From positions 1-64,000 of the forward strand of contig DATCTV010000004.1 in assembly GCA_036567785.1 (NCBI GenBank): a DNA stretch of 64,000 nucleotides, given 5' to 3'. The DNA comes from Desulfomonilia bacterium (lineage in GTDB: Bacteria > Desulfobacterota > Desulfomonilia > UBA1062). Shown in pieces: positions 37,117 through 45,698 of the stretch. The notes beneath the pieces were generated by a model. The model had not been told where the DNA came from. It did not search any database and saw only the letters and a list, made by a program, of their open reading frames with translations. The position numbers were made by a program, and so were the translations under genes. Within the stretch, counting starts at the first letter, position 1. Each line of letters starts with the position of its first letter.

Positions 37117-38415
37117 TCAGGCAAAACGCCACGTCTCTTTGGGTGAAAAGAGCATCTTATCCCCTGATACACGTTTGTTATAACCGGCCTCGTCCAGAAT
37201 TCTCGTCACCAGTACATTAGGTCTTGACGGGAATGGAAAGCTCTTTTTGAACTTCACCTCAGGCGTATCGAGCTTGAACAGCTCTTCAACGATTTCTTTT
37301 ATAGTCGCTTCACCTAGTCTTGCATGCGTTTCAAGCACGTCTCTTTTCAAACCTGAATAGAATTTCTCAAACGTCGAAAAGAATTCAATGCACTCGTCTT
37401 CGCCCCTGGCACAGTCCTCGAGCTCTATCGGATTGAGCACCTCGATATTGAGCATGCTCATTGCATCCTTGAAAAAGGCCTTGCTCCTGTGGGCATCCGA
37501 TGCGAGTGCAATAAAGCCCTGTTCCGCCATACGCCTGAACCCTCTTGCCGTTGTAATGCATTTCTCAAATGAGCTGTCAAAAAACGGCGGATTTATCTCG
37601 ACAGTTACATCTCCGCTCAATAAAAGGCGGTTCTGCGGATCATAAAGACATACGTGCCCGGGGCTGTGCGAACCGTCATGTATCACAAAAAACCGGCCGA
37701 TCTGCCATCCCATGAACTCGGTATCACCGAATGTCCTTTTCTCACGGCTTGAAAGCGGAAGTATCTCCGCCATTTCCGACAGGTTTCTCTTGTTCCCAAT
37801 TAGCACACGGTCTATGAGCAGTTTGAGGGCCATCCTGTAATCCTCATAGCTCGAATCAGGCCTCAACTCCGTCAGGGATTTCCATACCGGTGCATATTGC
37901 GGTTCTTCATATTCGCTGAAATTTCTGGCGTATCTTTCGATCTCCTGAAGCAGTTCCCTCCAGGATTCGTATGGGTTGAAGAAAGCCTCGAGCTTCCTGA
38001 AATCGCCGATCCAGTGATATGCGCAATCGATTACCGGCACCTCCGGTTCGGGAAGAAGGAAACGTACGGTCTTGAACCCGGCCTCCAGAACAACATCGTT
38101 GTTGAGCGCATGATCCCAGTGTCCCTGGGTATCCATGAGGACGAGCGTGCTGCAGCCGTGGGCCGAATATTTCCTTAGCACATCGAGTATTCTCTGTCTG
38201 TAGAATGGCTGCATACCTGAATCGAGCATGAATACAAGATCACCGTCTCTCAATATGTAGACATTACTGGAAGGCGGGGCGAGAAAAAATGAGAAGCCTG
38301 CAAAACCCTCAACCTGCCATACGTCAGGGGCAATCTCGTTAACACTGGACTTGGCAAACGCCTCGTCCATATCCGGGAAACAAAAAGGATGAAGCTTCGG
38401 ACAATTTTCTTTCAT
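37117..38415 (-). CDS. Metallo-beta-lactamase fold hydrolase
   Basis: The 432-residue protein has an MBL fold with F-M-L-D-S-G-M near residue 60, the metal motif in a divergent form D-T-Q-G-H-W-D-H-A (T-x-G-H-x-D-H), and later H-D-G-S-H-S-P-G-H-V-C-L-Y and S-G-D-V-T-V. The two histidines and the aspartate of the metal site are kept. A helical C-terminal extension of about 150 residues follows. ATG 38415 has GGAGG six bases upstream; the longer frame to 38463 reads through the promoter. First gene of the operon with the C_GCAxxG_C_C and CoA-disulfide reductase genes. By analogy with persulfide-dioxygenase or glyoxalase-like MBL proteins a sulfur substrate is possible, but that is inference. 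Confidence 0.8.
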   Translation of the reverse strand: MKENCPKLHPFCFPDMDEAFAKSSVNEIAPDVWQVEGFAGFSFFLAPPSSNVYILRDGDLVFMLDSGMQPFYRQRILDVLRKYSAHGCSTLVLMDTQGHWDHALNNDVVLEAGFKTVRFLLPEPEVPVIDCAYHWIGDFRKLEAFFNPYESWRELLQEIERYARNFSEYEEPQYAPVWKSLTELRPDSSYEDYRMALKLLIDRVLIGNKRNLSEMAEILPLSSREKRTFGDTEFMGWQIGRFFVIHDGSHSPGHVCLYDPQNRLLLSGDVTVEINPPFFDSSFEKCITTARGFRRMAEQGFIALASDAHRSKAFFKDAMSMLNIEVLNPIELEDCARGEDECIEFFSTFEKFYSGLKRDVLETHARLGEATIKEIVEELFKLDTPEVKFKKSFPFPSRPNVLVTRILDEAGYNKRVSGDKMLFSPKETWRFA

Positions 38416-38451
38416 GTCATACCTCCGTTTTTTATATTTGCCTGGATACAG

Positions 38452-38467
38452 AGCAAGTCCCATGCCT
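38452..38467 (-). promoter_or_regulatory. Sigma-54 (-24/-12) promoter of the MBL operon
   Basis: The minus strand reads AGGCATGGGACTTGCT, matching TGGCAYRN4TTGCW except for the first base. The predicted start near 38441 leaves a leader of about 26 bases with a good GGAGG site. A sigma-54 activator gene is divergent from it. Confidence 0.65.
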
Positions 38468-38502
38468 GTTAATAGATATATCTTTCTTAGCGATTTTATT
38501 GG

Positions 38503-38559
38503 TCAATTAATTGATTAACATTCCTTTTTATCATTTATTGACATTATATTGACATTATA
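38503..38559. promoter_or_regulatory. Palindrome and tandem repeat between divergent MBL operon and sigma-54 activator
   Basis: TCAATTAATTGA (38503-38514) is a perfect 12-bp palindrome about 65-75 bp upstream of the predicted sigma-54 start. TTGACATTATA is repeated twice in tandem (38538-38548, 38549-38559), and GACA-TTATAT-TGTC (38551-38564) overlaps it. Either could be the enhancer for the adjacent activator, and the TTGACA units could serve its own promoter. Confidence 0.35.
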
Positions 38560-38618
38560 TTGTCCATATTTTGTCATTTTACTTGTTCAATGATTCGAAT
38601 CCTGATATCATATTCGGT

Positions 38619-41600
38619 ATGAGAACAGAAAATGTAAAAAAGGACCGGACCAAGCTGACACCGGAGCAATGGAAGATGCTTGCTTTCCTTCATATTGCAG
38701 GAACGCCGGTCCATATAGATACAGCCGCTGCAATAGTTCAAATACGACCTGCTTCACTAATGGCATTGATCAATGACGGGATGCAATCAGGATACCTTAT
38801 GGAAACGCTGAAGGATACATACTCTCTGTCGCCTGAACGTCCTGACTGGATAGAGTCAGGCATCAGGATTGTTGCAACCGGCGAATTCTTTTCTTCCACT
38901 CTCAGGTCAATTGAAGAAATCCATGCTTCTGATCAGCTGCACCCCAGGTCCATAGCGGGAATTCTCGAAGGCGCAGGGAAACTGTACGAAGCGGCGTATG
39001 CATATCATGGCGCCGCATCAAAATATCTTTCCGAAGGTATTTCGAATGTCGCACTCGAATGCGAACTGTCGGCAATAGATATTCTCAAGAAAGAAAAGCC
39101 CTCAAAAGACAGGGATGCGCTTTTCGTCTCCTCTGTATTAGGACTCTCCGGAATCTATATACGCATATCTCAGGCACACCCGGAAATCATAACGCTTCTC
39201 AGGGTCGCCAAAAAGCTGGCACTGGGCATGGGCGATAAGAGGTCTTCTGTAATAATTGACCTGCATCTGGGACGCTACTATTTCATGAATAACAAGCTTT
39301 CCGAAACCCTTGACGCCCTTGATAACGCCGTCAGAGAACTCGACGTATTCAAAGACGACGACATGATAGACCAGACCGAGCAGTTCGTAGGCATTTACTA
39401 TTATCTAAAGGGTATGTACAGCGAGGCCTCAGACCATCTGGGCAAGGCCGTACATTCCCCATCGGTTGTCTTTCCAGGAGTGGCCGATTACATCCTGATT
39501 CTCTATTATGCCTTCAGCTGCTCCTGCACAGGGCAATTCCACAAAGCCATCGGAGTCCTTGACGCACACTGGCGTCGGACATTCAACCTTTCTGAACCCG
39601 AACATGCGTATCATGCCCGTGCCGTTCTCGGTTACATTCTTATCATGAGCGGCAGAACAGAAGAAGCCATCAGCCATCTTAAGGCCTCAAGATCGTATGA
39701 ATGGAAAAACCCGCATGCATTCGGCAGGTGGATCACAGAGGCAGGCTTTGCGATGGAGGCATTCAGATCGGAGCGCATCAATGAAGCATACGACATACTC
39801 AAAAATCTTCTGACCGGTAACTTTCAGATAAGGCAATATCCTGTGCCCGCATTTCTCGAAATGCTCGCCGAATTCGATAGAAGGAAATATCCGGCAATAA
39901 AAGGCCTTTCATTTGAACAGGAGAGGCTTCGTATCCTGAAGGGCCTCAATGTTCATATGAAAGGCGCGGCCTTTCGGATCATGGCTCAGAACGCCGCATC
40001 GGCTTCTCCCTCAAGCCTTTTGATTCCCAGATATCTTTCCGAAAGCGAAAAATATCTTATCATGTCCGGAGACCCGGTGGAACTTGCTAAAACCTATGCC
40101 GAATTCGCAAGATACTATATCCGAAGGAAAAAAAATGAAAAGGCATCTGAATATGCGATAAAGGCATGGGAGAACTTTTCCGGCCTCGGAGACATATACC
40201 TTCCCGATGATATAAAACAACTGCTTACGGGCGAGTCAAAATCCAGGCCGACAGCGGTCGCACGTGATGACGTTACAGCGAGACTTGTAAAAATGATCGG
40301 CGACATCATACCCACATATGATTCCGACAGCCTTTTCGATAAAGTGCTCGAGGCCATAACCGGATTTCTCAGGGCCGAGCGCTCAGCTCTGTTTCTCTTC
40401 ACAAAAGGGAAGAAAAATGCCCCGATATTGAAGGCATCACGGTCTATATCCAGAGACGAGACAGATACAACCCTGTTCCGCAGCTCACTTTCACTCATAT
40501 TCTCAGTAAGAAAAAGCAAGATCCCGGCAAGCAAGAAGCTGATTGACAATAACGGAGCAGAGCGAACCTCATTATGCATACCGGTTGAAGCAGGGCCGGA
40601 TTTCGACGGTGTCATGTACTTCGAATCATTTTTCATCGAAGACACAATGACAGACCCGTCAGGACCTGTTCAAGGACTGCTCATCGATATTGCGAGCGAT
40701 GCATTTACAAAGATTATGAGGCTAGAAAATGCCAGGAACATGACTAAATCATTGCCGGGTAAAGACATGTCCCTCTCCGGCATTAAAGATGATGAAATTA
40801 TTGCAAGTAGCGGTGTAATGACCACTATGCTTTACGAGGTGGACAAGGCAGCCTCAACCGATGCATCCATTCTTATTACCGGAGAGACAGGCGTAGGCAA
40901 GGAACTCGTCGCAAAGCGCATACACAACAAGAGCATGAGGGCAGGAGGACCCTTTATTACCGTAAACATTGCAGGCATCCCTGAAACGCTCATCGAAAGC
41001 GAATTGTTCGGTCATGAAAAGGGTTCGTTCACAGGGGCAGATTCACGACATATCGGCAGGATAGAACTCGCACACACAGGGACGCTTTTCATAGACGAGC
41101 TTGGAGATATCCCGCTTTCAGTGCAGATCAAGCTCCTTCGGGTTCTTCAGGACAGAACATTCAACCGTCTTGGAGGAGCAAGAAGCATAAAGTCCGATTT
41201 CAGGCTCGTCACTGCAACGAACAAGGATATTGAAGCCGAGATTGATAAAGGAAGGTTCCGCAGAGACCTGTTCTACAGGATCAACACCTTCCATATCCGT
41301 GTCCCTCCGCTTCGTGAGCGGAAAACAGATATCCTTCTTATTTCCGAAAGTTTCATCAGGCGCTTTATAAAAGAGTTCAACAAACCTTCCATTAGGCTTT
41401 CACGTGAACAGGAAGAAGCACTCGTAAATTATCCATGGCCCGGCAATGTCAGGGAACTTAGAAATGTAATCGAACGCGGCATCCTGTTATCAGACAAGAA
41501 TTCCATCGATCTCAACCTTCCCGTGCTGCATGATCTAAAACATAAGGATATCTTTTCCGGCACCCCTACCCTCGACGAACTTCAAAGACGCTACATAAAA

Positions 41601-41714
41601 CTGGTGATCGAGATGACAGGGGGAAGAATCTCCGGAAAGAACGGTGCCTCTGCCATCCTCGGAATGAAAAGAACGACATTAAACGCAAGGATGAAGAAAC
41701 TGGGCATCCGTTGA
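38619..41714 (+). CDS. Sigma-54-dependent activator with N-terminal TPR region and GAF domain
   Basis: About 1031 residues. The N-terminal two-thirds is a long helical repeat region of TPR type (roughly 100-510), without a kinase or receiver domain. A GAF-like domain follows (about 550-690). The AAA+ domain has Walker A ITGETGVGKEL, the sigma-54 loop in the variant form GSFTGA, Walker B GTLFIDELGDI and the R-R-D-L-F-Y-R-I-N segment. The C-terminal Fis-type HTH carries GKNGASAILGMKRTTLNARM. ATG 38619 is chosen; a TTG at 38571 would add 16 residues. Divergent from the MBL operon, whose sigma-54 promoter is the obvious target. The signal is unknown. Confidence 0.85.
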   Translation: MRTENVKKDRTKLTPEQWKMLAFLHIAGTPVHIDTAAAIVQIRPASLMALINDGMQSGYLMETLKDTYSLSPERPDWIESGIRIVATGEFFSSTLRSIEEIHASDQLHPRSIAGILEGAGKLYEAAYAYHGAASKYLSEGISNVALECELSAIDILKKEKPSKDRDALFVSSVLGLSGIYIRISQAHPEIITLLRVAKKLALGMGDKRSSVIIDLHLGRYYFMNNKLSETLDALDNAVRELDVFKDDDMIDQTEQFVGIYYYLKGMYSEASDHLGKAVHSPSVVFPGVADYILILYYAFSCSCTGQFHKAIGVLDAHWRRTFNLSEPEHAYHARAVLGYILIMSGRTEEAISHLKASRSYEWKNPHAFGRWITEAGFAMEAFRSERINEAYDILKNLLTGNFQIRQYPVPAFLEMLAEFDRRKYPAIKGLSFEQERLRILKGLNVHMKGAAFRIMAQNAASASPSSLLIPRYLSESEKYLIMSGDPVELAKTYAEFARYYIRRKKNEKASEYAIKAWENFSGLGDIYLPDDIKQLLTGESKSRPTAVARDDVTARLVKMIGDIIPTYDSDSLFDKVLEAITGFLRAERSALFLFTKGKKNAPILKASRSISRDETDTTLFRSSLSLIFSVRKSKIPASKKLIDNNGAERTSLCIPVEAGPDFDGVMYFESFFIEDTMTDPSGPVQGLLIDIASDAFTKIMRLENARNMTKSLPGKDMSLSGIKDDEIIASSGVMTTMLYEVDKAASTDASILITGETGVGKELVAKRIHNKSMRAGGPFITVNIAGIPETLIESELFGHEKGSFTGADSRHIGRIELAHTGTLFIDELGDIPLSVQIKLLRVLQDRTFNRLGGARSIKSDFRLVTATNKDIEAEIDKGRFRRDLFYRINTFHIRVPPLRERKTDILLISESFIRRFIKEFNKPSIRLSREQEEALVNYPWPGNVRELRNVIERGILLSDKNSIDLNLPVLHDLKHKDIFSGTPTLDELQRRYIKLVIEMTGGRISGKNGASAILGMKRTTLNARMKKLGIR

Positions 41715-41748
41715 GTTTTTTTATAACTGCTTTATAAAATGTCTCCCC

Positions 41749-42375
41749 CTATTCCAGAAGACTCTGAACACATTGAACAGAAGCAAAAGCATCAGGTGCA
41801 TAACCGCTTGCACCGATCTTATCGGCGAATTCCTGTGTTACCGGGGTGCCGCCTACGATAATGCGCGCTGCCGGATCAAAGACCCTTATGGCATCTATAG
41901 TATTCTTCATATAGAGCATGGTCGAACTCAGAAGCGCCGAAAGCCCCAGTATATCCGGTTTCATGCTTTTATAGGCCTCAACGAATTTCTCTGTTTTAAC
42001 GCCTTCGCCAAGATCGATGACCTCGTAGCCAGCACCTTCCATGCACATCCTGACAAGATTTTTCCCAATGGAATGTATATCACCCTCTACCGTGCCGAGT
42101 ACGATCTTTCCCCTGTTCTTAATATCCCCTTTCATACTGCCTTTGAGGCATGCCATTCCCTGTTCCATTGCATAAGCCGCTACTATCAGTTCCGGAATGA
42201 AGGCCTCGCCCAGAGCAAAACGTGATCCAATCTCCTCCATGGCCGGCATCATTGAAGCTTCAAGGATCTCCCTCGGCTCTATCCCTTCACGAATCGCCTT
42301 TTCAACAAGCTGAACCGTCTTCTCATCATCCCCTGATTTGACCGCAGTATTAATATCTTCCAGAACCTTTATCAT
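41749..42375 (-). CDS. Corrinoid (B12-binding) protein of a methyltransferase system
   Basis: The 208-residue protein has an N-terminal methionine-synthase-type cap (I-L-E-A-S-M-M-P-A-M-E-E-I-G) and a C-terminal cobalamin-binding domain. The cobalt-ligand motif D-x-H-x-x-G appears as TVEGDIHSIGKNLVRMCMEG. It matches MtaC/MtbC/MttC-like corrinoid proteins, which carry a methyl group between a substrate-specific methyltransferase and a second one. ATG 42375 has GGAG seven bases upstream; a GTG three bases earlier is less likely. It lies 19 bp after the UroD-type methyltransferase. No MtaB, MtbB or MttB partner is in the window, so the methyl donor is unknown. Confidence 0.88.
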   Translation of the reverse strand: MIKVLEDINTAVKSGDDEKTVQLVEKAIREGIEPREILEASMMPAMEEIGSRFALGEAFIPELIVAAYAMEQGMACLKGSMKGDIKNRGKIVLGTVEGDIHSIGKNLVRMCMEGAGYEVIDLGEGVKTEKFVEAYKSMKPDILGLSALLSSTMLYMKNTIDAIRVFDPAARIIVGGTPVTQEFADKIGASGYAPDAFASVQCVQSLLE

Positions 42376-42394
42376 CACTGGTCTCCTTTTATAT

Positions 42395-43486
42395 TCATAC
42401 AGTAATGGGATATTTCCCGTATTTCTTCGCCGCCCTCACCATTGCCAGATAATTTTCCGGTTTGCAGCCCGGGTGTATGGAATTGGATGAGCTTATGATG
42501 TAACCTCCGCCTGGTGCTGCTTTGGCGATTGTTTCCTTGACGGTCTGCTCCACCTCTTCCTCAGTTCCGAACGGGAGCAGATATGTACAGTCGATATTCC
42601 CCAGAAGACACAGCCGGTCTTTATATGCTGCCTTGACCTCTCCTATGTCCATGCACTGGGGCTGATTGGGGTGGAAACCGTCAAAACCGGCCTCTGCTAT
42701 ATCATCAAGAATAGGCCCCATGTTTCCGTCCGAATGCTTTATGATTTTAAGACCCTTTTCATGGGCGCGTGTGACTATCTCCTTATGGAACGGGAAGATG
42801 AACTGCCTGTATTGAGCGGGCGACATCAGTGTGGTCTGGTTGAAGGCCAGATCGCCATCCAGTGCAAATACGTTCGCCCCGAGCGCCGCGGCCTTATCAA
42901 CCACTTCAAGTATGTAATCCGTAACAATCCGTCCGAGATCCATGACAAAAGAGGGTTTTTTAATATAGTAGAACAAAAGTTTTTCCATGCTGCCCAGAAG
43001 CGACCAGCTTTCACGGAATGGTCCGGGCTGAACAAAGACCTGGGCTATATCAGCGCCCATGCCCCCGGTTGACGCCATAAGCATCAGAAAGTCCATGTCC
43101 TGTGGATGGTATATCTTGAGATCTTTCAGATCATCAGGTCCTGAAACCGGTCCGCCGACAGCAGTTGCCTCACCTTCACCGGCCACATACAGGACACGGC
43201 CCCATCCGTCCTTATAGTGCGTTTCGTCTATTTTCTCCGTAACAGGCAGCGTGATCGAGGTGAGGCCGTCCAGTTCAAGGGCCTTTGCAAATGTGAACAG
43301 TGTGTTGAGAAGCTTGATTTTCTCCTCCATCGTCATCTGGCTTGCAAATTTCATTGGAGGAAGGTCATCAGTGAAGAATTTTCCAATCTTGATAATCGAC
43401 TCTTCGTTAAAAGCCATCTCCCAGACTGGAACCCGGTCAGGTTCCCTGCGATCCAGGGCCGTCAGCATTCTTTCTTTGCCCGTCAT
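42395..43486 (-). CDS. Uroporphyrinogen decarboxylase-family methyltransferase (MtaA/MtbA-like)
   Basis: The 363-residue protein has the UroD/MtaA fold. It opens MTGKERMLTALDRREPDRVP, typical of this family, and contains an H-S-D-G-N (in KIIKHSDGNMGPILDDI) near residue 245 that matches the zinc-site region. LLGNIDCTYLL and the closing GGGYIISSSNSIHPGC segment follow. Such enzymes move methyl groups to or from a corrinoid protein. It is upstream of, and coupled with, the corrinoid gene, so together they form part of an O- or N-demethylation system; the final acceptor is probably tetrahydrofolate or a thiol. GGGAGG precedes ATG. The specific substrate is not known. Confidence 0.82.
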   Translation of the reverse strand: MTGKERMLTALDRREPDRVPVWEMAFNEESIIKIGKFFTDDLPPMKFASQMTMEEKIKLLNTLFTFAKALELDGLTSITLPVTEKIDETHYKDGWGRVLYVAGEGEATAVGGPVSGPDDLKDLKIYHPQDMDFLMLMASTGGMGADIAQVFVQPGPFRESWSLLGSMEKLLFYYIKKPSFVMDLGRIVTDYILEVVDKAAALGANVFALDGDLAFNQTTLMSPAQYRQFIFPFHKEIVTRAHEKGLKIIKHSDGNMGPILDDIAEAGFDGFHPNQPQCMDIGEVKAAYKDRLCLLGNIDCTYLLPFGTEEEVEQTVKETIAKAAPGGGYIISSSNSIHPGCKPENYLAMVRAAKKYGKYPITV

Positions 43487-43761
43487 ACGCCTCCCTCTTT
43501 CTGTAAACTGGAATTTTTATTCAGCAATTCAAATTCCCTGCATTACTTGATGGCTTTTGTCAAATATTTCAGCAGTTTTTTTACCTGTTATTCAAATATA
43601 TATTAAATAATAGTTTGCCTAAATAAAATTGCGTTTCTAATCGATTCTTCATGGAAACATAGTCTACTTTCACATTCCATTTTATTTCCCAGTTGCTTTA
43701 ATCTTTCATCTTATTTTTTCATAACCCTCTGTTTCTTCTAATTTTTATTTAACTTTCAATT

Positions 43762-43777
43762 TGGCATATTAATTGCT
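43762..43777 (+). promoter_or_regulatory. Consensus sigma-54 (-24/-12) promoter
   Basis: TGGCATATTAATTGCT matches TGGCAYRN4TTGCW at every position. The predicted transcription start, 12 bases past the -12 C, is at about 43788, immediately before the ATG of the next gene. The rest of the 302-bp gap (43487-43761) is AT-rich and shows no gene. Confidence 0.7.
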
Positions 43778-43788
43778 AGCCGTCGGAT

Positions 43789-44418
43789 ATGGCATACAAA
43801 AAAAACTATCAATCGGGTTTCAGGTACTGTTTGAACAGGGATTCCGGTTTTTACAGAATATTGGGCATTACCCGGGACTATCGTATCGCCTTATTGTGCG
43901 AATCCGATAATATCATCTATTTTATCATGTTTTACGAAATGGTACTGGAAGCATACGGGCCAAAACTTCACACCCCCCTGGATCTGATTGCCAGAACCGA
44001 TATAAGAAAGCTGAAGTACATTCAATCAATCCAGAAATCAAAATCCGTCAAGCGTGCAAATCTCTGCAATATTCCGGAGATACTAAAAAATTATGGATTA
44101 CAGTGGCACTGGTGGTGCGAAAACTACGGCATGAATGAAGGAGGACTTGTCTCGGATATAACTGCTGTCAATACATCAGGTAAATGCCTGCTCATATTAA
44201 AGGAAGATTGTCTGGATACATTGCTGATGTATTATGACATGTTTCATGATGATCTTCTTTCAAAAGGCATATACCTTCCACACCTCAAAAATATGCTTGA
44301 TGATTTTGCCAACATAATCTCAATACGCGGGATGCTTACCAACAAAAACCTGTTCTGCGGCCCTTCCAGCACATGCATAAGAACACTGGGGGAACACCTT
44401 TCATCAATATCACTTTAA
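43789..44418 (+). CDS. Unknown protein behind a sigma-54 promoter
   Basis: I do not recognise this 209-residue protein. It appears soluble and alpha/beta, with a hydrophobic patch near residues 46-54, several aromatic-rich segments (Q-W-H-W-W-C-E-N-Y-G near 104) and seven or so scattered cysteines without a metal-binding spacing. No signal peptide is seen. The ATG coincides with the predicted sigma-54 start, so the message would be leaderless unless a later start is used; TTG 43831 is a possible alternative. It is convergent with the DHS-like gene and divergent from the methyltransferase pair, so it may be a single-gene transcript. Confidence 0.6.
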   Translation: MAYKKNYQSGFRYCLNRDSGFYRILGITRDYRIALLCESDNIIYFIMFYEMVLEAYGPKLHTPLDLIARTDIRKLKYIQSIQKSKSVKRANLCNIPEILKNYGLQWHWWCENYGMNEGGLVSDITAVNTSGKCLLILKEDCLDTLLMYYDMFHDDLLSKGIYLPHLKNMLDDFANIISIRGMLTNKNLFCGPSSTCIRTLGEHLSSISL

Positions 44419-44571
44419 GAAAATTTTCATCCCGGTCAACACATCCATCTTTTTACGTAAATGATGGCACAACGCAGAGTGGAGACTCCTGCACAACCAG
44501 AGTCTTTATCAATTCGACCGAAGGGAGAAATCTCAAGACCTTTATAAAGCAAAAATTTCCCCACACTAACG

Positions 44572-45696
44572 TTACTCGAAATGACAGCCGGGGCGGTTGC
44601 CGTCTTCGAGCAGCCTCCACAGGTTCAGGAAAAAAGCCCGGTTGTCGGCACTTATATATTCCATTACCCCCCCCATCCTGCTGAAAGATTTAAGGTGGCG
44701 CATATAATATGCAGGGTTGTCTTCAGAAGGTTCCCCTTCCCTCCAGTCCCAGGAACTCTCAGACAAGTCCACAACAAATATTTTGTGCCCGATTATATGA
44801 CTGCCGTTTTGAATCGATACATTCTGCGCCATTGAAAACGACTTTTCGAATATCATGGGAGACATCACCGCAGAGCCCACAGAGAGATAGACACCGTTCT
44901 CAATCCGGCTGACGCTCTCTGCAAACCTTAAAAAATCCCTTTCCGCGGTCCTTCCTATTGCAGCACCCTTATTCATGGGATGCGTATAAATTATATCATG
45001 CCCGAACATCGGATGAGCAGTGAAAGGAACACCGGCAATAAATGTCCTGTATTGGAGGCTGTATTTTTTATATGGATGATTTATTTCAATATGTCCGGAT
45101 TTGAGCCCGGATTTTCTGATCGTATCAATAAAGTCCGCAGCTGAAGCTGCTTTTTCCATATCGTCGGAAGTCACCATCTTGAGAAGCTCATCTTCATCAG
45201 GGATAACGATGCCATTGTCTGCAATCATCGATCCTACGGCTTCGCCGTACCCAAGGCCCCTGTATGCCCCGGCAACAATGGCCAGGTTTATGAATTTTCC
45301 GGTCTCATCCCACATGCCGAACATGCCTTTACCGGCATTTTCTTTTACGTTTTCACTGCTCATGCCGATATATGAAAACTCCCAGTCATGGATCACTCCT
45401 GCGCCGTTCGTTGCCAGATGCGTAAACCACCCTTTTTCAGCAAACTCGGCAAGGAGCGGCCCGAGACCGTTCTTTATTGCATGGGCTCCGAAAGCAAGAA
45501 TGACCGGACGATTCAAAGTTCGGGCTTCCCTGATTGCCCGGGCAGCACGTTCTATTGATTCAAGGGCCTTATCGGAAAGCTTTGGAACCTCGCTTCGGGA
45601 GTCAATTTTTTCAGTTTCAATTTCAACCCTGTTGACCCGTATATTTAAAGGATAAAATTTCAGATCAGCCCTGTTGAACAGGTTTTTTAAATCCAT
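44572..45696 (-). CDS. Conserved protein with deoxyhypusine-synthase-like features, unknown function
   Basis: The 374-residue protein has a Rossmann-like core: PVILAFGAHAIKNGLGPLL near residue 63, THLATNGAGVIHDWEFS near 92 and a G-K-G-M-F-G-M-W-D-E-T-G-K segment near 122. The middle pattern of glycine loops and the sequence A-T-N-G-A-G recall the NAD-binding part of deoxyhypusine synthase-like proteins, but the likeness is weak and from memory. Later it has GVPFTAHPMFGHDIIYTHPM with three histidines that could bind metal. It starts two bases after the stop of the PfkB-HAD gene, so the two are translationally coupled and probably act in one pathway. Confidence 0.65.
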   Translation of the reverse strand: MDLKNLFNRADLKFYPLNIRVNRVEIETEKIDSRSEVPKLSDKALESIERAARAIREARTLNRPVILAFGAHAIKNGLGPLLAEFAEKGWFTHLATNGAGVIHDWEFSYIGMSSENVKENAGKGMFGMWDETGKFINLAIVAGAYRGLGYGEAVGSMIADNGIVIPDEDELLKMVTSDDMEKAASAADFIDTIRKSGLKSGHIEINHPYKKYSLQYRTFIAGVPFTAHPMFGHDIIYTHPMNKGAAIGRTAERDFLRFAESVSRIENGVYLSVGSAVMSPMIFEKSFSMAQNVSIQNGSHIIGHKIFVVDLSESSWDWREGEPSEDNPAYYMRHLKSFSRMGGVMEYISADNRAFFLNLWRLLEDGNRPGCHFE

Positions 45697-45698
45697 AT

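Noticed and set aside
41719-41739. Hairpin TTTTATAA/TTATAAAA between the sigma-54 activator and the corrinoid gene
   Set aside because: The stem is entirely A-T, so it would be too unstable for a reliable terminator.
44483-44505. Terminator hairpin AGACTC/GAGTCT between the convergent genes at 44.4-44.6 kb
   Set aside because: Only six base pairs with an 11-base loop and no T-run on either strand; too weak to call.
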